Origin: Photobacterium profundum
GTDB lineage: Bacteria > Pseudomonadota > Gammaproteobacteria > Enterobacterales > Vibrionaceae
Reading direction: 5' to 3'
Assembly (NCBI RefSeq): GCF_003026285.1
Contig: NZ_PYOD01000001.1
Coordinates: 806,001 to 870,000, forward strand
Length of the DNA stretch: 64,000 nucleotides
Part shown: positions 8,438-18,386 of the stretch, piece after piece
How the letters are laid out: every line of letters begins with the position of its first letter
Position numbering within the stretch: the stretch's first letter is position 1
The notes under the pieces: model-generated
The model's input: only the letters and a program-made list of their open reading frames with translations
Told to the model about the DNA's origin: nothing
Databases searched by the model: none
Position numbers and translations under genes: made by a program

Positions 8438-9424
8438 ATGGCAAGCCTACACGATGTCGCCCTAATTGCTGGGGTATCAAAATCAACGGTGTCACGAGTT
8501 ATTAATGACGAGTACGGCGTAAAAGGCGCGACAAAGATCAAGGTACAAAAGGCTATTTCAGAATGTGGTTATATTCCCAATCAAGTCGCTAAAGATCTTA
8601 AATCACAGAAAACTAATTTAGTTGGCGTTATTGTTCCACGCGTCTCTTCTCACGCCACGGCGTTAGGGGTAGATGGACTGACTAGCATTCTTGATAAAGC
8701 AGGAAAGCACGTATTACTTGCCAGTACGCACCAAGAACATCAAAAAGAACTCGAATATATACAGATCTTTAACCAAAAACGCGTGGAAGGGATCATCCTA
8801 TACGCGACACATCTCGACAAAACCCTTGTTAATGCGATTCAAATATCAAACGTACCAGTGATATTAGTGGGTCAAGATGGTTCTATGCATAATATTCCGA
8901 GTATTGTTCATGATGACTACCGCGTTGGCTATGAGGCAGGAAACCGACTGACAGCAAAAGGCTGTAAAAAAATTGGCTTTATTGGTGTTCAGGGCGACGA
9001 TCTAGCGGTGGATAAGCTGCGCTCTCAGGGTCTAGCTCAAGCGCTTGAGTTTAACCAGCTCTCGTTACTCTTCCACGCTCGTGGAGACTTCTCCATCGAA
9101 TCGGGTTACGAAACAGCGAAAGAATATTTAAGCAAATTCACCGAAACCGATGGAATTTTTTGTGCGACAGACCGAATTGCCATAGGAGCAATACGCGCAA
9201 TTCAAGAAAATGGAATCACACCAGGAAAGGAGATAAAAGTGCTTGGTGTAGGTAACGACGAACTTGCTTCTGTTTGCACCCCTTCCTTATCAACGTTTAA
9301 TTATGCTTTTGATAAAGCTGGTGAAAATGCAGCAAAGTTACTATTAGAGCGAATCAACAACCAAGGTTTCGAAATGAGTAAAGTGGTACTTACTTTTCAA
9401 AATGTTGAACGTGAGACCTGTTAA
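8438..9424 (+). CDS. scrR: LacI-family sucrose operon repressor
   Basis: 328 residues. Residues 1-25 form the LacI helix-turn-helix (SLHDVALIAGVSKSTVSRVI), followed by the hinge and, from about residue 60, a periplasmic-binding-protein-like effector domain (LVGVIVPRVS). It is divergent from scrAKB and convergent with scrY, the arrangement of a local regulator. The effector is probably fructose or fructose-1-phosphate, as for enteric ScrR, but the sequence does not prove it. Candidate operators are at 8237-8251, 8388-8402, 10888-10902 and possibly 11029-11046. It ends at a stem-loop shared with scrY. Confidence 0.88.
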   Translation: MASLHDVALIAGVSKSTVSRVINDEYGVKGATKIKVQKAISECGYIPNQVAKDLKSQKTNLVGVIVPRVSSHATALGVDGLTSILDKAGKHVLLASTHQEHQKELEYIQIFNQKRVEGIILYATHLDKTLVNAIQISNVPVILVGQDGSMHNIPSIVHDDYRVGYEAGNRLTAKGCKKIGFIGVQGDDLAVDKLRSQGLAQALEFNQLSLLFHARGDFSIESGYETAKEYLSKFTETDGIFCATDRIAIGAIRAIQENGITPGKEIKVLGVGNDELASVCTPSLSTFNYAFDKAGENAAKLLLERINNQGFEMSKVVLTFQNVERETC

Positions 9425-9436
9425 TCGCTATAACAA

Positions 9437-9457
9437 CGCCAGCCTCCAAGGCTGGCG
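9437..9457. terminator. Stem-loop between convergent scrR and scrY
   Basis: CGCCAGCC (9437-9444) pairs perfectly with GGCTGGCG (9450-9457), loop of five. It lies between the two convergent stop codons. Neither side has a strong T run, so termination may be partial or Rho-assisted. Confidence 0.6.
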
Positions 9458-9473
9458 AATTATGGTGTATCTT

Positions 9474-10985
<1,512 letters not shown>

Positions 10986-11028
10986 TTACTCGTACACTTT
11001 ATAGTTACTCGAAGAATATACATAAATC

Positions 11029-11046
11029 TTCGGGAACGATCCCGAA
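11029..11046. promoter_or_regulatory. Perfect inverted repeat, possible second operator for scrY
   Basis: TTCGGGA, four bases ACGA, then TCCCGAA. Its core GGGAACGATCCC resembles a symmetrised form of the GGGAACGTT half of the ScrR site. It lies about 140 bp upstream of the first scrY operator, a distance compatible with looping. Assignment to ScrR is inference. Confidence 0.4.
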
Positions 11047-11317
11047 ACAATGTGAAAAATGTAATTCCAATCACGTTAATAGTCGTTTTCCATAATATGT
11101 AACGCAGTAATAACTGGAATTAGACGTCTTATAGCAATGGGAAGTATTATTAATGCATTGCACACCAGCCAATACAGAGGCATGAAGCACCATAACATTG
11201 ACCTAGTGTTGCAAATGATTAGAGTTGATTGATCACGATACCTTCTCCACCCCATTAAGAAAAATTGGTTCTATGATTGATAAGGCTGGTGATGAATACA
11301 TTTGATAAGGAGATGCC

Positions 11318-12022
11318 ATGTTACATCAATTAGTACTATTGCTTATGGCTCCGGTATTATTACCGCAAGGGATTTCTATCCGTAAATCAACGCCTAGATT
11401 AAAAGAAGCGGCAGGTCCACGTCATGGAATTGAAGGACAAGGTAAGTCTCTTCGGCTGCTTCTTTTAGGTGATTCTGCCGCAGCGGGAGTTGGCGTTGAA
11501 CATCAATCACAGGCGTTATCAGGGCAGCTTATTAGCGCGCTATGTGATCAATTTAGAATAGATTGGCAGTTAATCGCTAAAACGGGTGTTACGACAAAGA
11601 AAGTGTGGCGAAAGCTTTCAGAGCACCCTAAGCAAGATTACGACATTGTTATTGTCTCTTTAGGGGTAAACGATGTGACCACGCCGTTGAGTTCAAGCGA
11701 ATGGATGAAGCAGCAAAAGTACCTCGTTGCTCAGTTACGTGATTACTTTTCTTGCCAACAAATTATTCTCACCAAGGTTCCTCCAATGGATAAGTTTCCT
11801 GCGCTTCCCAACCCGCTTCGTTGGTATTTAGGCAGTAAAGCCAAAGCCTTTAATCGAAAACTTGCACTCTGGGTTTCTACTCAAAATGATTGCGAAATAA
11901 TTACCATTGAACACCAATTAGAACCCGATCAAATGGCGAGTGATGGATTTCATCCTGGACCTGAGATCTATCAACACTGGGGAAATGCTGTTGCTCAAGT
12001 CATTAGGGCACGCTGGTTATAA
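11318..12022 (+). CDS. SGNH/GDSL-type hydrolase
   Basis: 234 residues with a hydrophobic N-terminus (about 3-18) that may be a signal or membrane anchor. SGNH blocks are clear: block I GDSAAAG with Ser53, block III GVND at 116-119, and block V DGFHPG with Asp209 and His212. The enzyme should hydrolyse an ester such as a lipid or an acetylated sugar; the substrate cannot be told. AAGGAG lies five bases before the ATG. It is the last cargo gene before the right end of the middle Tn7-like island. No link to sucrose use is evident. Confidence 0.85.
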   Translation: MLHQLVLLLMAPVLLPQGISIRKSTPRLKEAAGPRHGIEGQGKSLRLLLLGDSAAAGVGVEHQSQALSGQLISALCDQFRIDWQLIAKTGVTTKKVWRKLSEHPKQDYDIVIVSLGVNDVTTPLSSSEWMKQQKYLVAQLRDYFSCQQIILTKVPPMDKFPALPNPLRWYLGSKAKAFNRKLALWVSTQNDCEIITIEHQLEPDQMASDGFHPGPEIYQHWGNAVAQVIRARWL

Positions 12023-12120
12023 CGGCATAGTTTGGCGGATGTCTTAATAAGTTGTTACGGTATTCGCCCTTGCCTTTACTGAAAATCATGCATTCAGAGT
12101 AGCAATGCAGAAAAATAGGC

Positions 12121-12189
12121 TATGACAGCTTATGATGCAAGTTATGACAAGAGGTAGGGAAAATATGTCAGCTTATGGTGCAAACTACA
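12121..12189 (-). repeat. Tn7-like right end of the middle island
   Basis: Read on the minus strand it begins TGTAGTTTGCACC. It has the site GCACCATAAGCTGACATA (12164-12181) and, 43 bp further in, GCATCATAAGCTGTCATA (12121-12138). The 43-bp spacing is identical to that of the right end beside ffs (18318 and 18361). Confidence 0.75.
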
Positions 12190-12194
12190 AACGC
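12190..12194. repeat. 5-bp target-site duplication AACGC (left copy)
   Basis: AACGC lies between the ACTACA end of the middle island and the TGTTGC start of the right island. The same five bases occur at 18387-18391 directly after the right island. Tn7-like transposition makes 5-bp duplications. Confidence 0.75.
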
Positions 12195-12297
12195 TGTTGC
12201 TTGCAGCATAAGCTGACATAGCACAACGAAACAATCAGCATGTTAACACAATATCTGCACCATTAGTTGACATAAATATGAAGCATAAGTCGACATA
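12195..12297 (+). repeat. Tn7-like left end of the right island with three sites
   Basis: TGTTGCTT terminus, then GCAGCATAAGCTGACATA (12203-12220), GCACCATTAGTTGACATA (12257-12274) and GAAGCATAAGTCGACATA (12280-12297). Spacing of the first two (54 bp) equals that at 3741/3795. Confidence 0.78.
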
Positions 12298-12547
12298 AAC
12301 TTTACCGCTTTACCATTCCTGATTCCAACCTGTAAGATACTTTCTTACAGCCTCTAAATACCTAAGAACTTTACATCTATATAGGACACTTCTGAGTTAC
12401 AATCGCAAATCTACTTACTGTATGATTATGAGTATCTACAACATAAACGGTACCATTGATGTCGTCAAAAGCGTTACATCAATAAGTAATTGACTACGAG
12501 ATATCTGCTTAATAGCTACAGTAAATTAAGGAAAAAAGAAGCTAAAT

Positions 12548-13273
12548 CTATCGTAAATCATTTTCGATGAGCACCAACTCAATTTCAGATAACTCTTCTC
12601 GTGTAACGGGTTCTTTCCAAGGGTAGCTATTCGTCATACGGATAGTCGCTCGCAGTAATGGGTGATCCAAAGTCAACGGTACATTAACGTTTGTCTTAGC
12701 TTCGTTAATATGAGTCTCATGCGGGTGGTTAAGGATTTGTGTATATCCAATATTTACGGCCCAATGCAGCAACATAAACTCTTCAATCAGAGCTTCTTTT
12801 TCTTCTTCTTCACAAAGTAATTCTTCTGAACGTACGGCCTCTCGTAGCGCACCTTGAAACTGAAGCCTAATTTCTGTTGACACTAAAGATAATTTAGTTA
12901 GCCATTTATCAGAGGCTTTGGCTAACAAGTCTCTGCTGCTTAGAAGCGTAAGTAGCTGATAAGAAAAAGAATAAGTATACATTGCTTCTTGTGACACAAG
13001 GTTAATTGCCACTATCTTCGCTGGAAGTGAATATGGTAGAGCAAGAATCTCTCGAATGACATTGGATGCTTGACTGTCAAGACGTACAGACAGAGCAACC
13101 AATACATCTTCTTTAGATTGAATATGCTTATAAACAGAGCCCATCGATAATCCGGCTTTTTTAGCAATCGCCGACATCTTAAAATCGATCAACGAAGTGT
13201 CGAGGATGCATTGTGCGGCAGCGTCTAAGATGAGTTGTTCTTGTTCAGCGATAGTGTGCTTAGGTGCAGGCAT
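12548..13273 (-). CDS. TetR/AcrR-family repressor, probable regulator of the RND pump
   Basis: 241 residues. The N-terminal helix-turn-helix covers about 10-60 (ILDAAAQCILDT, then MSAIAKKAGLSMGSVYKHIQ), with the usual variable helical ligand domain after it. AAGG lies just before the ATG. It is divergent from the efflux genes, with inverted-repeat sites on each side of the shared region (13288-13300 and 13518-13534). The expected role is ligand-relieved repression of itself and the pump. The inducer is unknown. Target assignment is inferred from position and the palindromes. Confidence 0.82.
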   Translation of the reverse strand: MPAPKHTIAEQEQLILDAAAQCILDTSLIDFKMSAIAKKAGLSMGSVYKHIQSKEDVLVALSVRLDSQASNVIREILALPYSLPAKIVAINLVSQEAMYTYSFSYQLLTLLSSRDLLAKASDKWLTKLSLVSTEIRLQFQGALREAVRSEELLCEEEEKEALIEEFMLLHWAVNIGYTQILNHPHETHINEAKTNVNVPLTLDHPLLRATIRMTNSYPWKEPVTREELSEIELVLIENDLR

Positions 13274-13287
13274 AGTGAACCTTCATT

Positions 13288-13300
13288 CGAATAATATTCG
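13288..13300. promoter_or_regulatory. Palindromic operator candidate near the tetR-type gene
   Basis: CGAATAATATTCG is a 13-bp perfect palindrome with a single central base, 15 bp before the regulator start codon. Its half CGAAT...ATTCG recurs at 13518-13534. Confidence 0.55.
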
Positions 13301-13517
13301 GATGAATGCTAATAAATCCCCCCACGTGAGTCAATCTTTATAGGTAAGCTGCTACGAATACGAAAACATTGTCAATGAATATAATTCTCACTCAAGAATA
13401 CCATGTCTATACTATTGATATTTAAATATAAAAATAGAGTTCTTCTCCTTAATCCCCCCTGAATTTTAAATCTCTCTATTTGACAATAAATACTATGCAT
13501 TTAGGATGTGAACCATG

Positions 13518-13534
13518 TTCGAATACCATTCGAA
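13518..13534. promoter_or_regulatory. Palindromic operator candidate before the RND adaptor gene
   Basis: TTCGAAT, three bases ACC, then ATTCGAA: a perfect 7-3-7 inverted repeat, 31 bp before the chosen adaptor start. It resembles the palindrome at 13288-13300, suggesting one regulator acts on both promoters. Confidence 0.6.
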
Positions 13535-13565
13535 TGCGATTATTGTAATTAATTGTGGTGAGTTT

Positions 13566-14711
13566 ATGAAAAAGAAAAGGTCTTCATTCGCAGGTTGGCT
13601 ATGGGTGCTATCAAGCTTAGTCTTGATTATCGGTGGATTGGGGTATTACAAATACAATCAAATAAAAGTAGCTATAGATATGGCCGCATCCTTCCCAGAA
13701 CACTACGAAGTCGTCGATGCCACATACGTAAAAGTTTCGGATCATACACCGACTGTCAGCGTGCTTGGCAGTGCCGCATCGCCACTGCAATCTAATTTAT
13801 CCCTAGAGCTGTCGGGGAAAGTTGCCTTTGTTGGTTTCCAACCGGGTGAAAAGGCTAATGCAGGAGACCTGTTATTTCAGGTCGATATTTCTGAAGAACG
13901 CGCTCGAATAAAGTCGGCACAAGCGCGCAAAAAACATGCTCAATCAGTACTTCAACGTTATCAAACCTTGTTGGAAAAAAAATCGATTAGCCAAGAGCAA
14001 TATGATCAAGCTTATGCTGATCTTATCGTGGTTCAATCTGAAATTGAGGTACTACAAGCCACAATCAAACAAAAGACCATTGTCGCTCCATTTGATGGGG
14101 TGATAGGTCTTCATGATATCAAGTTAGGAGACTATGTATCTGCTAACCAAGTACTTTCAACTTTTATTGGAGACAGTGACAAAATCTGGGTAGATTTTAG
14201 CGTTCCACAATTTTACCCAGAGCTCAAAATAAGCTCTCAAATACGTGCGAGAAACATTGATTATCTTGGTACATCATCTTTCCAGCTGGCAACTGTCATA
14301 GCAAAAGACACACAAATATCGGATACAACTCGTAGCCTGAGATATCGCGCAGAGGTTAGCCGAACTCTCGCCCCCTACACACCAAACATGCCATTGGAAG
14401 TGCTCATTCCGATAAGTGATAACAAGACGGTATATCAAGTCCCTGTTACCTCTGTTAATCAAGATATTTATGGCTCATATGTCATGAAGTTAACCGCACT
14501 CAACAGTGAGCCCGGAGCTTACCGCGCAAAACGCGCTTCCGTACAAGTTATCTCAGAGATTAATGGCTCAAAGCTAATCACTGAAGGCATACATGAAGGT
14601 GAAAAGATAGCAACTGCTGGTGCATTCAAACTCTATGAAGGCTTGTTGGTACGCTCAAAGGAGGGCACTTCACAACAAGAGTCCTCACTGGTTGCAGCTG
14701 TTGGAGAATAA
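13566..14711 (+). CDS. RND efflux periplasmic adaptor (membrane fusion protein)
   Basis: 381 residues from ATG 13566, chosen for GGTGAG three bases upstream; the longer frame from 13515 would start inside the operator at 13518-13534. A single N-terminal membrane anchor (about 7-26) precedes the biotinyl-lipoyl and alpha-hairpin parts typical of MexA/AcrA proteins. The hairpin is visible at about 110-165 (RARIKSAQARKKHAQSVLQR) and the second lipoyl half as KTIVAPFDGVIGLHDIKLGD. No lipobox was seen, so anchorage is by the helix. It is translated directly ahead of the pump gene with a 2-bp gap and should link pump and outer-membrane channel. Confidence 0.9.
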   Translation: MKKKRSSFAGWLWVLSSLVLIIGGLGYYKYNQIKVAIDMAASFPEHYEVVDATYVKVSDHTPTVSVLGSAASPLQSNLSLELSGKVAFVGFQPGEKANAGDLLFQVDISEERARIKSAQARKKHAQSVLQRYQTLLEKKSISQEQYDQAYADLIVVQSEIEVLQATIKQKTIVAPFDGVIGLHDIKLGDYVSANQVLSTFIGDSDKIWVDFSVPQFYPELKISSQIRARNIDYLGTSSFQLATVIAKDTQISDTTRSLRYRAEVSRTLAPYTPNMPLEVLIPISDNKTVYQVPVTSVNQDIYGSYVMKLTALNSEPGAYRAKRASVQVISEINGSKLITEGIHEGEKIATAGAFKLYEGLLVRSKEGTSQQESSLVAAVGE

Positions 14712-14713
14712 TA

Positions 14714-17700
14714 ATGGATATCTTTGTTAAAAAGCCCGTTCTTGCAATAGTCATTTCTCTGATCATTATCATTGCTGGAACCATGGCATCACAACGATTA
14801 TCGATCTCGCAGTTTCCCCAGATAGAAAGTTCTTCGCTAGTTATCACCACTGAGTATGTTGGCGTGTCTGCTGATGTCGTAAAAGGCTTCGTGACGGAAC
14901 CAATTGAAAGAGCTGCAATGAGCGTTCCTGGCGTAGACTACGTTGATTCATCAACGACGGCAGGAATGAGCAAGGTTACGGTATGGCTCAAACTCAACGA
15001 AAATAGCACTAATGCGCTTGCTGAACTCAACTCACGGCTCAGCCAGATCTCTTATGAACTGCCAGATGGCGTGCAAGACCCAAGTGTTTCCGTTGCCCGC
15101 GTCGACAGGCCAGGAGCCACTTTTTACCTGAATATTTCTAGCACAACAATGGACAGGGCAGAGCTCACCGACTTTTTAGAACGCGATGTAACACCTTGGT
15201 TTGCGTCTGTGTCTGGAGTTCAAAGTGCGGATGTACTTGGTGGACGCAAGCCAGCTATGCGTGTGTGGCTCGATCCTCTGAAAATGGCAAGCTTGAATAT
15301 TGGTGCAGATCAAGTTCATCAGGCCTTAATCGACAACAATGTAATCGCTTCATTAGGTCATGTAGAAAGCGCTAGCCAAAACATAAGCATCATGAGTAAT
15401 GCACTATACCAAAGCGCCGACGATTTTCGCCAAATGATCGTGAAAAAGAGTGGTGATACTTTTATTTACCTTAGCGATATCGCTCGTATAAAGCTTGGAG
15501 AGGATCGCGGCACCGACTCTGCACGCCTAGATCTTAGTGAGTCAGTTTTTATCGGCATCGTAACTTCACCTGGTTCGAACGAAATTTCAATTGGCGATGC
15601 ATTATACAAGCAACTTGTGGTCACTAATTCACGCTTACCAGAAGGAACAAGCATCACCATTGGCTATGATGGCACTCAATATATGCGAGACGCACTCAAG
15701 GAAATTTTCACCACTCTTGTCGAAACGGTGTTGCTGGTAGGCGTAGTGATTCTGTTGCTAATGGGATCATTTCGAACGGCGTTGGTGCCTTTGGTGACGA
15801 TTCCTATTTCGATTTTAGGTAGCATAGCAGCGATGCTATTAGCGGGTTTCTCACTTAATTTGCTGACCATTTTGGCAATCGTCTTATCTGTAGGGCTGGT
15901 TGTCGATGATGCGATTGTAGTTGTAGAAAATGTCGCACGTCATATGCGAAATGGTAAAGGCCGAATTGAAGCAGCACTAGTAAGCTCAAGAGAACTACTG
16001 CGCCCTATTTTTTCTATGACAATCACCTTGGCTTTAGTATTTGTACCCATTGGTTTTGTCGGCGGTTTGTCTGGTGCTCTATTTAAAGAGTTCGCGTTTA
16101 CGTTAGCCATTGCTGTTCTTTTTTCCGGTATCGTTGCTATTACTTTATCGCCAATCATGAGTGCCTACGTCTCTCAAGAAAAGGGGCAAGAAAGTCGCCT
16201 AACGCACAAGGTCAACCTCATATTCGACCGATTGTCAGCGCGTTATGAGAATGGACTATATCGTGTTTTCTCTCATCACCGAGCCCTATTAACAGGAGCA
16301 TTTGTACTATCTCTTTTGATCGTTCCTTTCTATATGTTTTCACAGCAAGAGCTTGCTCCTGTTGAAGACCAGAGTTCGCTATTTGTTATTTCTGAAGCTC
16401 CTTCAGGTGGTTCTTTAGACTATAGCAATCAATTTATGCAAAAGGCGGTCAGCTCTATCGAGCAAATGGAAGGCATAGACATGGTATGGCAGACTCTTAC
16501 TGAGTCAGGCGGTTTCAGTGGAATTAACTTCGTTCCATACGACCAACGCCCATACTCAACCTCAGATGTTGTCCAAAATATTTACTTTGCACTCAAAGAA
16601 ATCACTGGCTTAAGAGTTTACCCAACGTCACCGATGCCACTGCCGACGGCTGGGCAATTTGATGTAGAAATGGTAATTCAATCGCAAGACAGTTATACCA
16701 ATATGCTGCCATATGCTTACCAACTGTTAGAAGCCGCGCACAAAAGTGGCAAATTCATGTTTGTTAATACGGACCTTAAGATCGATATGCCTCATGCCCG
16801 ACTCGAGTTTGACAATACAAAAATGATGGACTTAGGGTTAACAACCAAAGCGGTAACAGACCAAATATCACTGATGGTGTCGGAACAAGACGTGACACGT
16901 TTTGATAGTAATGGTAAGGCCTATCGTGTGATACCCATGGTTGATGAGCAACAGCTAAATAGCAGTGAAACATTACTCACCCTACAAATAAAAACACCGA
17001 ATGGCGATTTTGTACCGTTAAGTAGTATCGCAAACTTAGAGCAAACAGTCAGCGTACGCAGCGCGAACCGATTTAACCAACTTAACTCGTTTCGTGTTTT
17101 AGGTGGATTGGTGCCAGGGACAACACCCGATCAAGCGCTGAGTATTCTAGAGCAAAAGGCAGAGAAGATATTACCGTCTGGATACCAAGTGAACTATGCG
17201 GGCGGCTCTCGTCAACTCCGCCAAGAAGGAAACAGTTTATTCTCTGTGCTTGCCGTCTCTTTATTCATGGTTTACATGGTTCTAGCGATACAGTTTAACA
17301 GCTTTCGTTCGCCACTGGTTGTATTACTCGGGTCCGTACCCTTGGCCCTTGCTAGCGGCATGTCGTTCTCATTTCTTGGTATGACAACCATGAATATCTA
17401 CGCCCAAATCGGTTTTATTACTCTCGTGGGTTTAGTCGCAAAAAATGGAATTTTAATCACAGAGTTTGCGAATGAACTTCAACAAAAAGGGTATCGGAAA
17501 TTGGATGCTGTCGTACATAGCGCAAAGTTAAGGTTACGACCTATTTTAATGACAACTGCTGCGACAGTACTTGGTCACTTTCCTCTAGTTTTAGTGACTG
17601 GGCCAGGCGCAGAAGCCAGAAATAGTATCGGTATTATTTTGGTAGCAGGCATGTTTATCGGCACTATCTTTACCCTATTTGTGTTACCGGCAGTCTATTT

Positions 17701-17773
17701 GGCTCTAGCAGAAAATCTCGATAAATCCACAAACGGCTCCTGTGATGAGAGACAAGCCTTGTTAATTAAATAA
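14714..17773 (+). CDS. RND-family multidrug efflux pump, inner-membrane subunit
   Basis: 1019 residues, typical AcrB/MexB length. The first transmembrane helix is at about 9-28, with large periplasmic loops after helices 1 and 7. The proton-relay aspartates Asp398-Asp399 lie in SVGLVVDDAIVVVENV of helix 4. The N-terminus MDIFVKKPVLA is of the HAE-1 multidrug class. It should export drugs or toxic amphiphiles using the proton gradient. No outer-membrane channel gene accompanies it, so a chromosomal TolC-type protein must serve. It is the second gene of a two-gene unit and the last before the tnsA remnant. Confidence 0.92.
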   Translation: MDIFVKKPVLAIVISLIIIIAGTMASQRLSISQFPQIESSSLVITTEYVGVSADVVKGFVTEPIERAAMSVPGVDYVDSSTTAGMSKVTVWLKLNENSTNALAELNSRLSQISYELPDGVQDPSVSVARVDRPGATFYLNISSTTMDRAELTDFLERDVTPWFASVSGVQSADVLGGRKPAMRVWLDPLKMASLNIGADQVHQALIDNNVIASLGHVESASQNISIMSNALYQSADDFRQMIVKKSGDTFIYLSDIARIKLGEDRGTDSARLDLSESVFIGIVTSPGSNEISIGDALYKQLVVTNSRLPEGTSITIGYDGTQYMRDALKEIFTTLVETVLLVGVVILLLMGSFRTALVPLVTIPISILGSIAAMLLAGFSLNLLTILAIVLSVGLVVDDAIVVVENVARHMRNGKGRIEAALVSSRELLRPIFSMTITLALVFVPIGFVGGLSGALFKEFAFTLAIAVLFSGIVAITLSPIMSAYVSQEKGQESRLTHKVNLIFDRLSARYENGLYRVFSHHRALLTGAFVLSLLIVPFYMFSQQELAPVEDQSSLFVISEAPSGGSLDYSNQFMQKAVSSIEQMEGIDMVWQTLTESGGFSGINFVPYDQRPYSTSDVVQNIYFALKEITGLRVYPTSPMPLPTAGQFDVEMVIQSQDSYTNMLPYAYQLLEAAHKSGKFMFVNTDLKIDMPHARLEFDNTKMMDLGLTTKAVTDQISLMVSEQDVTRFDSNGKAYRVIPMVDEQQLNSSETLLTLQIKTPNGDFVPLSSIANLEQTVSVRSANRFNQLNSFRVLGGLVPGTTPDQALSILEQKAEKILPSGYQVNYAGGSRQLRQEGNSLFSVLAVSLFMVYMVLAIQFNSFRSPLVVLLGSVPLALASGMSFSFLGMTTMNIYAQIGFITLVGLVAKNGILITEFANELQQKGYRKLDAVVHSAKLRLRPILMTTAATVLGHFPLVLVTGPGAEARNSIGIILVAGMFIGTIFTLFVLPAVYLALAENLDKSTNGSCDERQALLIK

Positions 17774-17862
17774 ACATTGAGGGAGCTGAGGCGAGTATCG
17801 CCGTTGTTGAGTTATGGCAGATGCTTCGCAAAGGTCAGATGAAAAATGCTGGAGATATGTCT

Positions 17863-17888
17863 GCTAGGGAGCAATTTTACTCCCTAGC
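17863..17888. terminator. Stem-loop after the RND pump gene
   Basis: GCTAGGGAG (17863-17871) and CTCCCTAGC (17880-17888) form a perfect 9-bp stem with an 8-nt loop, 90 bp past the pump stop codon. It lacks a T run, so termination strength is uncertain. Confidence 0.5.
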
Positions 17889-17917
17889 GGCCTAATTGTA
17901 TCTGGAAATAAGTGTTT

Positions 17918-18274
17918 CTACATTCCAATTCCAAGATGCAACAGAACCAGTTTTTGTGCTTTTTCCTGCTTAGCTTTAAAGCGTTGAAGAAAGTCTGGAT
18001 TCAGGGTTTTCGCGAAAGGTTTCACTTCAATCCACTTAGCGGTATCGTTCTCAATAATCTGAAAATCAGGAGTATAAGGAAGATCTCGATCATCAAGGTG
18101 ATAAATAAAACCTTCAGGCTGGGCAATAAAAGACGTTATCGATGATGAATATTCGAGGTGGAGGCAAGTATCGAACTCAAGATATGACTCAACTGTCATG
18201 ACTTGATTCATCTTAGCACTGACAAACTTAAAAAGGTTCTTTTCGCGGGAGTGTTTTAGCTTTCGGCGGTACAT
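17918..18274 (-). pseudogene. tnsA: Truncated tnsA of a Tn7-like (I-F3-type) transposon
   Basis: The frame begins MYRRKLKHSREKNLFKF (an in-frame ATG five codons earlier, at 18289, is possible) and runs about 118 residues. Conserved TnsA endonuclease features: VESYLEFDTCLHLEY with the catalytic Glu/Asp region, QPEGF, LPYTPDF with its catalytic Asp, and WIEVKPF. Thus the catalytic half is nearly intact, but the protein stops after KAQKLVLLH with an unrelated tail, losing the C-terminal part that contacts TnsB/TnsC. Full-length relatives are over 200 residues. It is just inside the right end and reads inward, the canonical tnsA position. No tnsB follows. Confidence 0.75.
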
Positions 18275-18320
18275 AATAGACCAGCCCATTTGTCGTTTTA
18301 CTACAACAAAAATAGCTTAT
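18099..18320. repeat. Direct repeat of the tnsA start/right-end region (copy 2 of 2)
   Basis: Highly similar, same orientation, to 3505-3720. It includes GCAATAAAAGACGTTAT and TTCTTTTCGCGGGAGTGTTT. This copy is the better preserved and continues into two intact right-end sites. Confidence 0.8.
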
Positions 18321-18386
18321 GCAGACTTATAGTGCAATTTATGCAGGGTATTAGGGAAGATATGCAGGCTTATGGTGCAAACTACA
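18318..18386 (-). repeat. Tn7-like right end beside ffs
   Basis: On the minus strand it begins TGTAGTTTGCACC. Sites GCACCATAAGCCTGCATA (18361-18378) and GCACTATAAGTCTGCATA (18318-18335) are 43 bp apart. The last bases of the sites (TGCATA) differ from the GACATA form found in the three other ends. Confidence 0.78.

Larger units (their letters stand above)
12023..12547. other. Gene-free junction region of the two Tn7-like islands
   Basis: Holds the right end of the middle island (12121-12189), the AACGC duplication (12190-12194) and the left end of the right island (12195-12297). The remaining 250 bp towards the TetR gene shows no supported feature. Confidence 0.6.
12195..18386. mobile_element. 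Right Tn7-like island at ffs carrying TetR and RND efflux genes (6192 bp)
   Basis: Left end TGTTGCTT at 12195, right end ...AACTACA at 18386, each flanked by AACGC (12190-12194 and 18387-18391). The tnsA remnant sits just inside the right end and reads inward, as in Tn7. Cargo is a TetR regulator, an RND adaptor and an RND pump. The tnsB, tnsC and target-selector genes are missing, as are cas genes and a CRISPR array. Insertion is 5 bp beyond the mature 3' end of ffs, a known attachment site of I-F3 Tn7-like CRISPR-associated transposons. Confidence 0.8.

Noticed and set aside
11185..11212. Extra transposon end site (GCACCATAACATTGACCTAG)
   Set aside because: Resembles the 18-bp consensus only loosely, lies inside the island and lacks a partner at 43 or 54 bp.
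17912..18145. 77-codon plus-strand frame antisense to tnsA
   Set aside because: Shadow of the tnsA remnant, no ribosome site and no recognisable domain.
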